Source: Candidatus Obscuribacterales bacterium
Lineage (GTDB): Bacteria > Cyanobacteriota > Vampirovibrionia > Obscuribacterales > Obscuribacteraceae
Assembly (NCBI GenBank): GCA_019747875.1
Contig: JAIEQI010000008.1
Coordinates: 1-64,000 of the forward strand
DNA: 64,000 nt
Direction: 5' to 3'
The translations under genes and the position numbers were made by a program. Below the pieces are notes generated by a model that saw only the letters and a list, made by a program, of their open reading frames with translations, was not told the DNA's origin and searched no databases. The stretch's first letter is position 1. Each line of letters opens with the position of its first letter. Of this stretch, positions 17,504 to 26,200 are shown in pieces.

Positions 17504-17809
17504 CAAAACTCAAAAAGGAGATCAAAACGTGAATTGCGCTCAGTCTCAGTAGGGGCGATGCCATGGTCGTCAAAAACATGTTGAACCCTGCTCCAAATTC
17601 TCGACCTGTCCACGGGCGAAGCATGGCCTCGCCCCTTCTGAGAATGACCGCATGAAAATAGCTTTCTATCTTTCGAAGCCAGCAAGATACCTATGCTCCC
17701 TAGATCGAACAGCTTGAAGTCGGCAAGATGCTGGCGCTCTACATGACTTCTTTCGGAAAGAAGAGAAGTCAACAGGTTTGCTTCGAGTCCACTCAGCGCA
17801 CACCTATTG

Positions 17810-17848
17810 AACCGGGCTAAGCTCCTCCCCTCCTGGCTTAGCCCGGTT
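17810..17848. terminator. Long perfect hairpin, probable bidirectional terminator
   Basis: AACCGGGCTAAG (17810-17821) pairs perfectly with CTTAGCCCGGTT (17837-17848) around a 15-base pyrimidine-rich loop, followed by TAATGCTTC. It lies about 300 bases after the small hypothetical gene, so its transcript is uncertain. Confidence 0.6.
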
Positions 17849-17968
17849 TAATGCTTCTTACATTTTAGCTAGCTGCTTAGTACGATCTCTTTGCAATCAG
17901 ACTTTTTGTCAAAGCAATACCACCCTTCCTGATCAGGTAGTAAAGTGACAGTGGCAAGTAAAAGCCTT

Positions 17969-17998
17969 GTTGTCAACGTGAACTCCACGGTTGTCAAC
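17969..17998. promoter_or_regulatory. Paired GTTGTCAAC boxes, candidate operator
   Basis: Two identical GTTGTCAAC boxes, each a GTTG/CAAC dyad, begin exactly 21 bases apart (17969 and 17990), i.e. two helical turns. CGTG and CACG half-sites lie between them. The pair is 38-67 bases upstream of the -10 at 18036, a position suited to activator binding. Confidence 0.45.
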
Positions 17999-18035
17999 TT
18001 CAAAGTTTTTTACAGCTCCCCTTTTTTTCGGCTGG

Positions 18036-18041
18036 TATTAT
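18036..18041 (+). promoter_or_regulatory. Extended -10 promoter of the GNAT gene
   Basis: TGGTATTAT gives an extended -10 element with TATTAT at 18036-18041. The -35 region is poor, which fits activator-dependent control. The transcript would carry a leader of about 155 bases. Confidence 0.4.
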
Positions 18042-18119
18042 AGGTGCCACAGGAGTGCAGCCGGTCTTCTTGGAGACTGGAGGCATGTTTCCTCCTTACC
18101 TAATCCACCACAAGAAGTC

Positions 18120-18156
18120 CTTCCCCCCTCTCCCATTCGGGGGGAAGTTCTTTTTT
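18120..18156 (+). terminator. Attenuator-like terminator in the leader of the GNAT gene
   Basis: CTTCCCCCC (18120-18128) pairs with GGGGGGAAG (18139-18147), followed by TTCTTTTTT. It lies between the candidate promoter and the start codon at 18203. A weaker hairpin, GGAGG-CATGTTT-CCTCC, precedes it at 18079-18095. Confidence 0.65.
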
Positions 18157-18202
18157 GTGATATGGTTTTCTAGTCTGATACCGCTGGTGATGACAATAGC
18201 TC

Positions 18203-18760
18203 GTGAAAATACGGGAACTGGAAAAAGAAGACATCACGATTAAAGAGCAAGCGGCAGAGTTGCTCTTTCGAGGCTTTGCCGACATGTCACCCGGTTCGTG
18301 GCCGACTATGCGTGATGCTATGGACGAGGTCGAGGATTCATTCGGACCTGGGCGCATTTCCATAGTCGCCATCGAGGGCCATACCGTGTTGGGTTGGGCA
18401 GCGGCGATCCGGCAGTATGGCGGCAACACTTGGGAGCTTCATCCGGTTGTCGTGCACAAAGAGCACCGTAAGGCTGGAGTCGGAACTGCGCTGATTATAG
18501 ATATCGAGAGTCGAATCGTCGAACACGGTGGTCTCACCCTCTGGGTTGGTACAGATGACGAGAGCGGACAGACGAATCTGTATGGGCAGAACCTCTATCC
18601 TGACCCGCTTGCAAAATTAGCGGCTATCCAGAACCTTAAAGACCACCCCTACATCTTTTATGAAAGGCTCGGCTTTTCTTTGTGCGGAGTAATTCCTGAC
18701 GCTAATGGGCTTGGAAAACCGGATATTTTTCTGGCAAAACGAGTCAGGCGAATCAAATAG
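18203..18760 (+). CDS. GNAT acetyltransferase, resembling AAC(6')-type enzymes
   Basis: The 185-residue GCN5-related acetyltransferase uses acetyl-CoA on an amine. The pyrophosphate-binding motif is VVHKEHRKAGVGTALI at residues ~90-105. The C-terminal half holds LTLWVGTDDE, then HPYIFYERLGF and IPDANGLGKPDIFLAKR. I associate that order with aminoglycoside 6'-N-acetyltransferase-like proteins, from memory of family motifs. Substrate is not proven. The start is GTG at 18203 (MKIRELEKED). The gene stands alone behind an apparent attenuator, which fits an inducible resistance or detoxification gene. Confidence 0.75.
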   Translation: MKIRELEKEDITIKEQAAELLFRGFADMSPGSWPTMRDAMDEVEDSFGPGRISIVAIEGHTVLGWAAAIRQYGGNTWELHPVVVHKEHRKAGVGTALIIDIESRIVEHGGLTLWVGTDDESGQTNLYGQNLYPDPLAKLAAIQNLKDHPYIFYERLGFSLCGVIPDANGLGKPDIFLAKRVRRIK

Positions 18761-18861
18761 GGATAAACACCACAGTAGGTAAACTGTTCTGTTCTCCTCC
18801 TGAGACTTTCGGCTTTTCGGTATCTTAATAGCATAAGGACACACAACCCAGTCGACTTCTG

Positions 18862-18880
18862 AGAGGCATGCGCCTCTTTT
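18862..18880 (+). terminator. Short terminator-like hairpin after the GNAT gene
   Basis: AGAGGC (18862-18867) pairs with GCCTCT (18872-18877) around a 4-base loop, then TTT. It sits between the GNAT gene and the acyltransferase gene. Confidence 0.45.
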
Positions 18881-18907
18881 GTGGTCGGGATTTTTCGTGG
18901 AGGCGTT

Positions 18908-19780
18908 ATGCTGGCGTTACGTAAGAAAAAGAAGGAACTGGCTGATCGAAAGAATATTTTCGTCTATGCCTTCTGGAACCTAGTTAATATCATAGTTACA
19001 AGCATCAGGTTTAGAGATTTTGAAATCAGCGGGCAAGAAAACATTCCGAAAAACGGTCCCTTTCTTCTTGTTTCTAACCACTGTTCGAGGTGGGATGGAT
19101 TGGTCGTTTATAGAACCTTGGCGCGACCTTCGAATTTCATGGTGTCACCAAACGAGCTTCGTGGAATGCAGGGTAGTGTTCTAGTGTCGATGGGTGCGTT
19201 TCCAGCAGATCCCAGATATGATTTGGTTGGACACTCAATTGAAATGTTCAAGCGCGGCCAGGGCGTGGTCGTGTTTCCTGAAGGAAACACATTCTATGAC
19301 GGCTCCACGCATACATTTAAGACAGGAACTGCAAAAATAGCTTTGGCTTCGGCAAAAGCGGGCTTGGATGTTCCACTCTTACCGGCGGCGATCTACTATT
19401 CGCCTGATGGAAAAACGGCGCGTATCTGTGTTGGCAAAGCTATCTCTTTGGATGAGTATGTCCAGAGTTCCGAATCGAATCCAAGCACAATTTGGCGAGC
19501 TCTAAGCGATAGGATGCATAGAGAGGTTTGCTTCTTGCGGGCTGGTTTGGGCGCTCTTGCCGATCGTCTTGCCGTACTTTATTCTACTTGTAGTCGCGAT
19601 TGGTCGAAACTTGCTGAGCGGCAGTCTGCACTACTTGTGGGAGCATGTGCGGTGGAGCAATCATCCGAGGAATTGGTAACCAGTAATTTGAGCTCGGGTC
19701 AAGTTTCAGATCCAATTTCACTTGAAGCGTTGCCTGAGCCAATTGCCATGCAGCGCGATAGCCAACGCAAAGCAAGCTAG
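18908..19780 (+). CDS. PlsC-type 1-acylglycerol-3-phosphate acyltransferase family protein
   Basis: The 290-residue protein starts at ATG 18908, set by GGAGG at 18899-18903. The acyltransferase domain spans residues ~40-215. The catalytic H(x)4D box is NHCSRWDG, the glycerophosphate-binding motif FPEGNTF follows about 80 residues later, and a later block is VPLLPAAIYYSPDG. It probably acylates lysophosphatidate or another lipid at the inner membrane face. A membrane segment near the start (FWNLVNIIVTSI) would anchor it. The C-terminal ~75 residues lack a known fold. No lipid genes adjoin, so the exact acceptor is open. Confidence 0.85.
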   Translation: MLALRKKKKELADRKNIFVYAFWNLVNIIVTSIRFRDFEISGQENIPKNGPFLLVSNHCSRWDGLVVYRTLARPSNFMVSPNELRGMQGSVLVSMGAFPADPRYDLVGHSIEMFKRGQGVVVFPEGNTFYDGSTHTFKTGTAKIALASAKAGLDVPLLPAAIYYSPDGKTARICVGKAISLDEYVQSSESNPSTIWRALSDRMHREVCFLRAGLGALADRLAVLYSTCSRDWSKLAERQSALLVGACAVEQSSEELVTSNLSSGQVSDPISLEALPEPIAMQRDSQRKAS

Positions 19781-19791
19781 ATTGGATGCGT

Positions 19792-19797
19792 TATAAT
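19792..19797 (+). promoter_or_regulatory. TATAAT -10 element before the 172-residue orphan gene
   Basis: A perfect TATAAT lies 30 bases upstream of ATG 19827. No good -35 is seen. If used, it supports the ATG at 19827 over upstream alternatives. Confidence 0.35.
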
Positions 19798-19826
19798 TGA
19801 GACTGTCGAAGTTTGGCGGTTTCAAC

Positions 19827-20345
19827 ATGAAGACTGTGCATGAGCTCATCGTTTTTGCAGACAACTTTCAAATACAGATACAGGATCTAAAAGAAGAATC
19901 TGATTTTCCAGAATCATGGAATGACGCTCTCCTGACCCAGCTCTATGTCGTAGGTGATAGCGTGCTTGGGCTCGGAACAGTTCGAGACCTGGATGTGGAA
20001 TTGACAATTGAGGTCAATTCCGACCGAATGGATGATAAGGAGATCTACACAGATCCGGATTGCAGTGACTACGATCATGTTGTTCAATGCAATATTGAAG
20101 TGCCGTCGGGCGAGCTGCTGATCAGCGGTTGCACGGAATCATTTGACGAAGCAAGTAAGATCACCGTACCGCCCGGTTCTTATGGATTACGGATCTTCTG
20201 GAGTAACCTGGATTCCACAGATGATTTAGGCTTCGAAGGCGATGATCATTACAAGATCGAGATGTGGCCGAACACCTATTTTGAAGAGCGAATAATCAAA
20301 GTCTGGCGCCAAATTGCCTTCCAGATGAACCCGCAAAACAACTAA
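19827..20345 (+). CDS. Uncharacterised acidic protein
   Basis: This 172-residue protein starts at ATG 19827 (MKTVHELIVFADNFQIQIQD). It is strongly acidic and soluble with alternating hydrophobic strands, which suggests an all-beta fold. The blocks VLGLGTVRDLDVELTIEV and TVPPGSYGLRIFWSNL remind me of a family of small beta proteins that includes ComJ-like nuclease inhibitors and immunity-type proteins, at low confidence. No toxin gene adjoins. It seems to have its own promoter (TATAAT at 19792). Confidence 0.6.
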   Translation: MKTVHELIVFADNFQIQIQDLKEESDFPESWNDALLTQLYVVGDSVLGLGTVRDLDVELTIEVNSDRMDDKEIYTDPDCSDYDHVVQCNIEVPSGELLISGCTESFDEASKITVPPGSYGLRIFWSNLDSTDDLGFEGDDHYKIEMWPNTYFEERIIKVWRQIAFQMNPQNN

Positions 20346-20448
20346 TTGCTAAACGCGGGCGACGCATAGGCTACTGCTGGCGATCTCATTTTGCAGCTGC
20401 GAATGCAAACACTGCTGGAGCATCCTTTTTGATTCGGCTGGGAAACGT

Positions 20449-20476
20449 ATGGAGCGCGGGCATCCTGCCCGCCTAT
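20449..20476. repeat. REP-like palindrome, type ATGGAGCGCGGGC
   Basis: ATGGAGCGCGGGCATCCTGC followed by CCGCCTAT matches the copies at 20563, 27520, 27655 and 31990 in either orientation. Confidence 0.75.
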
Positions 20477-20543
20477 ATGCAAATTCTTCTATCTACGCCA
20501 CAGCTTTAGGGAGACTCTACCTCTCGCGGACCTTCGAATGCGG

Positions 20544-20593
20544 AGCTGCAACGCGCTTCGCGCTTATGGGCGGACGGGACGTCCGCGCTCCAT
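20544..20593. repeat. Composite REP-like repeat
   Basis: AGCTGCAACGCGCTTCGCGC (20544-20563) is followed at once by the palindrome TTATGGGCGGACGGGACGTC with CGCGCTCCAT. The same two parts recur at 27655-27709 in the other order, so they move or are copied as a composite. Confidence 0.75.
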
Positions 20594-20647
20594 GCGTAGC
20601 TGCAGCTTACTCAAGTGGTAATTACTAGCTAGTCACTTTTCCGTGGA

Positions 20648-22417
20648 CTAGAGTTTTTGCTTTGACTGAGTTTGTGATTCTTTGATGGTAGTGGCGCCTT
20701 TGACGCTTACTTCCTGGATCAAGATTTGCACCAGTGGCTGAAACTTCATGCGTGTTTCGAAGTTCTTGTTGATGGCTCCGATCAAGAAACTCTTGAGGTC
20801 GTTTCCGCTCAACTTCTTTAAAGCTTTTTCTTTTTCGAAGATCTCTAAAACATCGGCTTTCATTTGTTCCAAAAACTCCTCGGGAGAGGTGGCTTTTGGC
20901 AGAATAATGCCACGAATGCTGATGTCCGGTCCAACCAAAATTTCTTTGTTCTGCGTTACTGTCAGGCTGATGTTAACGACACCGTCTTCTGCTAAAAGTT
21001 GACGTTCTTCTACTGTTTGAAGATCAATCGGCCATGATGTGGAGTTGTCTATCAAAGTGATACCGGCTTTAACTGTGCCAATTTTAGCTCCGCGATCTTT
21101 GAAAAGTTCGAGAACATCGCCGTTCTCCATCACAAACGTGTTTTCTTCTAATACACCACATTCAGTGGCAAGCTCTGCGTGCTTTACCAACATGCGATAC
21201 TCGCCGTGAACAGGCATGAAAAACTTCGGTTTGCAGAGGTTGATCATCAATTTCTGCTCTTCTCTGCAAGCATGTCCAGAAACGTGAACACCTGCTCCTT
21301 TTCCATAGATCACATTAGCGCCGCGCAGGAAAAGTTCGTTAATCGTGTTGGCTATTGAGCGTTCATTCCCGGGAATTGGTGTCGCCGAGATGATCACCGT
21401 GTCGCCTGGCACAATCTTTACTTGTTTGTGCTCGTTCTTAGCAATCCGCGTGAGAGCAGATAGTGGTTCGCCCTGGCTCCCGGTCGTCATGATCACCACC
21501 TTGTCGCGTGGCAATTGATTGATCTCTTCAATCTTCAAAAGTAAACCGTCAGGGAAGTTCATGTACCCTAATTCTCTTGCTATTCCAGCTAGATTGAGCA
21601 TTGAACGACCGAGAATTGCGACCTTGCGCTCGTATTTTATGGCAGCTTGAATGATTTGCCTCATCCTGTGCACATTGCTGGCAAAGGTGGTGACAATAAT
21701 TCTGTTTTTTGCAGCACCGAACACTTCGTCAAGTTTTTTCCAAACTGTTCGCTCAGAAGGTGTATAACCTGCCCGCTCTGTGTTGGTGCTATCACTCATC
21801 AGCAATAGAATGCCTTCTTCCTTTTGCGTTGCAGTCAACGCCGCAAAATCGAAGAGCTCACCATCGACAGGCGTGAAGTCAAATTTGAAGTCACCAGTAT
21901 GGAAAACATTTCCAATTGGCGTTCTGATTATCACGCTATAGGAATCAGCAATCGAGTGTGTGCAGCGAATAAATTGCACACCGAAGCATCCTAGTTTCAC
22001 TTGCTGGCGTGGCTTCACCTGACGAAGTACTGTGCGATCTTGCAGACCTACATCATTGAGTTTTTCTTCGAGAAGCCCCATTGCTAGCGCCGGTCCATAA
22101 ATCACCGGAATATCGATGTCCTTGAGGATATAAGGAATGCCGCCAATATGATCTTCGTGTCCGTGCGTGATTACGATGCCGCGAATTTTGGACTGATGTT
22201 CTTTTAAGAACGAATAATCAGGAAGAACGATGTCCACACCTAGCATATCTTCAGATGGAAACCCGAGTCCGGCATCAATGAGGATCATGTCGTTGCCGTA
22301 CACGAGAGCCATTGTATTCTTGCCGATTTCAGCCAAGCCTCCTAAGGGAATGGCTTTGAGACTGGCTGGGGAGCCCAGCGAAGACGAGGTTGATTGTGGC
22401 TTTTCAGATGACACCAT
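20648..22417 (-). CDS. rnj: Ribonuclease J
   Basis: The 589-residue enzyme is a metallo-beta-lactamase/beta-CASP RNase that combines 5'-3' exonuclease and endonuclease activity in mRNA decay and rRNA maturation. The zinc motif is ITHGHEDHIGGIPY at residues ~83-96, with downstream ligands in CTHSIADS and HTGDFKFD. beta-CASP motifs include TTFASNVHR, TTGSQGEP and HVSGHA. A C-terminal domain ends the protein. The first 20 residues are a Ser-rich extension before AIPLGGLAEIGKN. It is the last gene of a leftward cluster with dapB, asd and dapA, nine bases after dapA. That arrangement, diaminopimelate genes then rnj, occurs in several phyla. Confidence 0.96.
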   Translation of the reverse strand: MVSSEKPQSTSSSLGSPASLKAIPLGGLAEIGKNTMALVYGNDMILIDAGLGFPSEDMLGVDIVLPDYSFLKEHQSKIRGIVITHGHEDHIGGIPYILKDIDIPVIYGPALAMGLLEEKLNDVGLQDRTVLRQVKPRQQVKLGCFGVQFIRCTHSIADSYSVIIRTPIGNVFHTGDFKFDFTPVDGELFDFAALTATQKEEGILLLMSDSTNTERAGYTPSERTVWKKLDEVFGAAKNRIIVTTFASNVHRMRQIIQAAIKYERKVAILGRSMLNLAGIARELGYMNFPDGLLLKIEEINQLPRDKVVIMTTGSQGEPLSALTRIAKNEHKQVKIVPGDTVIISATPIPGNERSIANTINELFLRGANVIYGKGAGVHVSGHACREEQKLMINLCKPKFFMPVHGEYRMLVKHAELATECGVLEENTFVMENGDVLELFKDRGAKIGTVKAGITLIDNSTSWPIDLQTVEERQLLAEDGVVNISLTVTQNKEILVGPDISIRGIILPKATSPEEFLEQMKADVLEIFEKEKALKKLSGNDLKSFLIGAINKNFETRMKFQPLVQILIQEVSVKGATTIKESQTQSKQKL

Positions 22418-22426
22418 TGACTCCGT

Positions 22427-23341
22427 TTATTTCTTAACACCAGCTACCGGTTTGAGTTCTTGCAACAACTGATCCATGAAACTCTTTTGACTATCGCTGA
22501 GTGGAACCAGCGGCAATCGCAGGTTCTCCTTGCAAAGTCCCAATTTCGCCATGGCATACTTCACGCAAGTTGGATTTGGCGCGACAAACAAACCCTTGAA
22601 CAACGGGAGGTGCAGATAGTGCACTGCTCGCGCGTCGTCTACTTTGCCCTCGTAGAACGCCTCTATCATTCGCTTGATTTCGTTTCCGATCACGTGGGAT
22701 GCGACACTTATTACACCGCAGGCGCCAACTGAAAGGAAAGGCAGGGTCAGATTGTCATCGCCTGAGTAAACTCTGAAATGAGCAGGAGCAAGTCTGCCAA
22801 CTTCTTGGGCTTGTTCTACCGATCCGGTTGAATCTTTCAATGCCACGATGTTCTTGTGACTTTCCGCCAGTTCCAATGTACTTTCGGCTGTGAGATTGAT
22901 CCCGGTGCGTCCCGGAATATTGTAGAGAATGATCGGTAAAGACGTTTCTTTCGCTATCGCGGAGAAGTGTGCTTTGAGTCCGTCCTGGCTGGGCTTGTTG
23001 TAGTAGGGAGCTACTAAAAGCAAGCCATTTGCGCCGAGCTTTTCAGCCTCGAGGCTCAATTTGATCGATTTGCGCGTATCATTAGAGCCTGTGCCCATTA
23101 TGATCTTTACCTTGCCGGCAGCTATCTCGACGACAGCTTTTAGAAGGTCCTTCTTCTCAGTTTCATCTAGCGTCGGGCTTTCTCCCGTTGTGCCCGATAC
23201 TACGATCGTACTGGTTCCAGTACTGATCAGATGTGCGACAATCTTCTCCACTGCTTTGTAGTCGATGTTCAAGTCATCGTCAAATGGAGTGATCATCGCC
23301 GTCATCACTCTGCCGAAAATATCGCCTGTTGTTTTAATCAC
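22427..23341 (-). CDS. dapA: 4-hydroxy-tetrahydrodipicolinate synthase
   Basis: The 304-residue TIM-barrel enzyme condenses pyruvate with aspartate semialdehyde, the first committed step to lysine and meso-diaminopimelate. Motifs seen are GTTGESPTL, the Tyr of LYNIPGRTG and the Schiff-base Lys in NIVALKDSTG. I chose GTG at 23341, which lies eight bases after GAGGT. The upstream TTG at 23362 has no ribosome site. It is 49 bases after asd and nine bases before rnj on the minus strand, within the dapB-asd-dapA order. Confidence 0.95.
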   Translation of the reverse strand: MIKTTGDIFGRVMTAMITPFDDDLNIDYKAVEKIVAHLISTGTSTIVVSGTTGESPTLDETEKKDLLKAVVEIAAGKVKIIMGTGSNDTRKSIKLSLEAEKLGANGLLLVAPYYNKPSQDGLKAHFSAIAKETSLPIILYNIPGRTGINLTAESTLELAESHKNIVALKDSTGSVEQAQEVGRLAPAHFRVYSGDDNLTLPFLSVGACGVISVASHVIGNEIKRMIEAFYEGKVDDARAVHYLHLPLFKGLFVAPNPTCVKYAMAKLGLCKENLRLPLVPLSDSQKSFMDQLLQELKPVAGVKK

Positions 23342-23390
23342 AATTCTTACCTCGTTATGCAATCAATGGCATTAACGTGTTTCCAAGTTC

Positions 23391-24434
23391 TTAGGCATTC
23401 ACCATGCTGCGGATCAAGTTATGTTCCAGCATGTACTCTGCAATTCGCACCGCATTTAAGGCGGCACCAATTCTGAGGTTGTCGGCGACTACCCACATGT
23501 TTAATCCATTCTTGGACGATGTGTCGACGCGGATGCGACCGACATAAACAGGATCTTTTCCAGCAGCCTCAAGCGGTGTTGGATACAGCGCTTCTGATGG
23601 ATTGTCCACTACTTCTACGGCTGGGCTCTTTGCCAAAATATCTTGCGCCTTCTCTGGGCTGAGTTCTTTTTCGAGCTCAACCAGAACGGATTCGCTGTGT
23701 GAAATTACTACAGGAACCCGAACCGCTGTACAAGTAACTGGTAGATCCGAAAGTCCCAAAATCTTTTGCGTTTCCTGCACAACTTTCATTTCTTCCTTGG
23801 TGTAACCGTTCGGTAGAAACTTGTCGATATGAGGGATCAGGTTGTATGCAATCTGGTGTTGGAAAACTTGCGGCTTGTATTCTCCACCATTTGAAATTGC
23901 TTTTGTTTGAAGCTCTAGTTCTTCCATTGCTTCTTTTCCGGCGCCACTTACCGATTGATAGGTTGAGACGATTACTCTCTTGAGCCCGGCTGCATCATGT
24001 AATGGTTTTAGAACTACAACCAGCTGAGCTGTTGAGCAGTTCGGATTAGCGATGATTCCCTTGTGCTGCTTCAATGCTTCGCCATTTACCTCTGGCACCA
24101 CTAATGGTACTGAAGGATCCATACGAAATGCGTTGGAATTGTCGATGACGCAGGCACCTTGCTTAACAGCCAATGGCGCCAGTTTCTCACTGATATCGGC
24201 TCCTGCTGATGCCAGAACTAGATCGATGCCTTTGAAGGCTTCTTCGCTCGGCTCTTGAACCGAATATTCTTTGCCGTTGAACATGACCTTACTGTCTTTG
24301 GAACGAGCAGATGCAAGTGCACGAAATTCCTTGACTGGAAACTTTCGTTCTTCAAGTACCTTGATCAGTTCCTGTCCAACCCGTCCTGTGGCTCCCAAGA
24401 TGGCTACATTTATGGGGGTTTTTGACGAAGACAT
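23391..24434 (-). CDS. asd: Aspartate-semialdehyde dehydrogenase
   Basis: The 347-residue NADPH enzyme reduces aspartyl phosphate to the semialdehyde that DapA uses. The NADP loop is ILGATGRVGQEL at the N-terminus, the catalytic Cys lies in NPNCSTAQLV, and SVSGAGKEAMEEL and the substrate Arg/His region GRIRVDTS follow. Length is typical. The gene sits 12 bases after dapB, so one transcript likely supplies consecutive enzymes of the diaminopimelate branch. Confidence 0.96.
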   Translation of the reverse strand: MSSSKTPINVAILGATGRVGQELIKVLEERKFPVKEFRALASARSKDSKVMFNGKEYSVQEPSEEAFKGIDLVLASAGADISEKLAPLAVKQGACVIDNSNAFRMDPSVPLVVPEVNGEALKQHKGIIANPNCSTAQLVVVLKPLHDAAGLKRVIVSTYQSVSGAGKEAMEELELQTKAISNGGEYKPQVFQHQIAYNLIPHIDKFLPNGYTKEEMKVVQETQKILGLSDLPVTCTAVRVPVVISHSESVLVELEKELSPEKAQDILAKSPAVEVVDNPSEALYPTPLEAAGKDPVYVGRIRVDTSSKNGLNMWVVADNLRIGAALNAVRIAEYMLEHNLIRSMVNA

Positions 24435-24446
24435 GTTCTCCTCCTG

Positions 24447-25304
24447 CTACTTTGCTGTAGTCGCTGCAACGCGGGCTTTCGTGTTTCCCAGACCTAATAC
24501 GTTGTCCAGGCCAACCAACATCTCGTCGATTGTGCTGACAAATCGCAATGACAGTAAAATGCCATTCAAAAAACAATCCATGTTGAAGCTGTCGTGTCTA
24601 ACCGTTAATAGCTCGCCAGGCGATCCAAAAATAACTTCTTGATGTGAAATCAACCCGGGCAAGCGCAGCGAATGAACTCGAACCCCAGCCTGCCCCAGAC
24701 CGCCACGGGATCCTTCTAACATTTCGTGTTCTTCAACTTCTTTGCGATTGAAGGACTCGCGTGCAGTGGCTAATTTTTTTACGGTATGCATAGCTGTACC
24801 TGAAGGTGCATCCAATTTCTTCGTGTGATGCATCTCCACAATTTCGACATTCTCAAAATAGGCACCAGCCTGTCTGGCAAAATCCATCATCAGAACCGCA
24901 CCGATAGAGAAGTTCGGAATAATAAGCGCACCCAGTTTTCTCTGGCGTGCAAGATCGCCGAGTTCTTTAAACTGCTCTTCGGTGATTCCGGAGGTACCCA
25001 ACACCGGACGGCAACCGGCGTTGAGTGCTTCTTTTGCCGCAGCAATTGAAGGACCTGCGTGAGTGTTGTCCAGCAAAATGTCGGCTTTGCTCGTAGCGTT
25101 CGCGCTCTGGAAATTTTTGCTTATAGTAATGCCGGTTTTTGGGATGGAAAGCAACTCACCGAGGTCTTGACCGACATAAGTTGCATCATGCTTGCCATAT
25201 GCCCCGACAATTTCAAATTCATCAGAATCTAAAAGAAGGCGAGAACTAGCTCGACCCATCCGGCCATTGATTCCGCCAATGATTACCTTCTTCTTGTCGG
25301 CCAT
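24447..25304 (-). CDS. dapB: 4-hydroxy-tetrahydrodipicolinate reductase
   Basis: The 285-residue NAD(P)H-dependent enzyme acts after DapA. The N-terminal loop is GGINGRMGRA. The catalytic and substrate block reads EMHHTKKLDAPSGTA, and GTSGITEEQF is also present. The product feeds peptidoglycan and lysine synthesis. ATG at 25304 lies seven bases after GAGGAG, and an adjoining GTG at 25307 is less well spaced. The leader holds a small CACTCC/GGAGTG hairpin (25320-25340). First gene of the dapB-asd-dapA-rnj cluster. Confidence 0.95.
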   Translation of the reverse strand: MADKKKVIIGGINGRMGRASSRLLLDSDEFEIVGAYGKHDATYVGQDLGELLSIPKTGITISKNFQSANATSKADILLDNTHAGPSIAAAKEALNAGCRPVLGTSGITEEQFKELGDLARQRKLGALIIPNFSIGAVLMMDFARQAGAYFENVEIVEMHHTKKLDAPSGTAMHTVKKLATARESFNRKEVEEHEMLEGSRGGLGQAGVRVHSLRLPGLISHQEVIFGSPGELLTVRHDSFNMDCFLNGILLSLRFVSTIDEMLVGLDNVLGLGNTKARVAATTAK

Positions 25305-25545
25305 CACAAAACTCCTCTGCCACTCCTTAAACGGGAGTGCGTAAAATTTAAGCAGATTTTTTTAGTCAATAAAAAGTTTAACCGATCCAGAGTGGCTCTG
25401 CATCTGATTGCTATGAAGCATGACGCACGGGGAATAGCGGTCGTCTCTATCAGCTAATGTGGGCTTGAACGGCTTTGCAAGCGGGTTCGCGAGGTTGTCG
25501 TCTGCTGATTGCTCTTGTTGTCGCCAAAAGTGAGAAATAATTAGC

Positions 25546-26025
25546 TTAAGCTTTCTGGGCGCCAGCCGCTAGCATTCCACGCCCGGTGGAACCGAATCCG
25601 CCTGCGCCGCGTTCTTCGGTATCGCTCAGTTCATCGACTTCAATCAGATCGACTTGCGGTACTGGCGTCACTAATAGTTGAGCAATTCTCTCACCCGGCT
25701 CAAAAGTATATGCGGCTTTTCCGTGGTTAATCAGAAGTACTTTTACTTCGCCCCGATAGTCACTATCTATGGTGCCAACGCAATTCGTCAGGCTGATGCC
25801 AGCCTTGAATGCAAGACCGGAGCGCGGGCGAACTTGCCCTTCATAACCTGGAGGGACTTCGATGATAATTCCTGTCGGCATTGCGTATCGATCGCCGGGC
25901 TTAAGTATGTACGGCTCCGAAATCGCTGCAGTGAGGTCCATTCCAGCTGAGCCCGGAGTGGCGTATCTCGGCATATCTTTGCAGTGTGGCAACCTTTTTA
26001 CTTTGAGAGTAACTTTGTCAACCAT
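25546..26025 (-). CDS. dut: dUTP pyrophosphatase
   Basis: The 159-residue trimeric dUTPase hydrolyses dUTP to dUMP, keeping uracil out of DNA and supplying thymidylate synthesis. All five family motifs can be read: [39 protein letters not shown] and [11 protein letters not shown]. Length is typical for the homotrimeric form. It stands upstream of dapB on the same strand with a 240-base gap, so it is probably transcribed separately. Confidence 0.96.
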   Translation of the reverse strand: MVDKVTLKVKRLPHCKDMPRYATPGSAGMDLTAAISEPYILKPGDRYAMPTGIIIEVPPGYEGQVRPRSGLAFKAGISLTNCVGTIDSDYRGEVKVLLINHGKAAYTFEPGERIAQLLVTPVPQVDLIEVDELSDTEERGAGGFGSTGRGMLAAGAQKA

Positions 26026-26200
26026 ACTTTCCTCCAGGCTTTTATATATGAAACTGTATCAGCTATTAGCTGCTTTTATATCGAAAGCATACCGATGTGG
26101 ATCTGTGTCTTTCGGCTTGTGATGCGCTTCTAAGTATAGCTTACTGAAGCCATCCATTTGTCTAAGCTGAATTCAAACTCAAACTGGCGTTGCCTGCAAT

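Larger units (their letters stand above)
17504..18202. other. 699-base regulatory and repeat region before the GNAT gene
   Basis: It holds a diverged REP-like unit (17716-17741), a long perfect hairpin (17810-17848), two GTTGTCAAC boxes (17969-17998), an extended -10 promoter (18036-18041) and an attenuator-like hairpin (18120-18156). No convincing gene is seen. Confidence 0.6.
20346..20647. other. 302-base repeat region between convergent genes
   Basis: It contains two oppositely oriented REP-like palindromes (20449-20476 and 20544-20593) and a hairpin of CTAGTC/GACTAG near 20632-20652 that may end the rnj transcript. No gene is seen. Confidence 0.55.

Noticed and set aside
25305-25545. Lysine riboswitch upstream of dapB
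   Set aside because: The leader is short with only a small CACTCC/GGAGTG hairpin. The conserved lysine riboswitch core could not be found.
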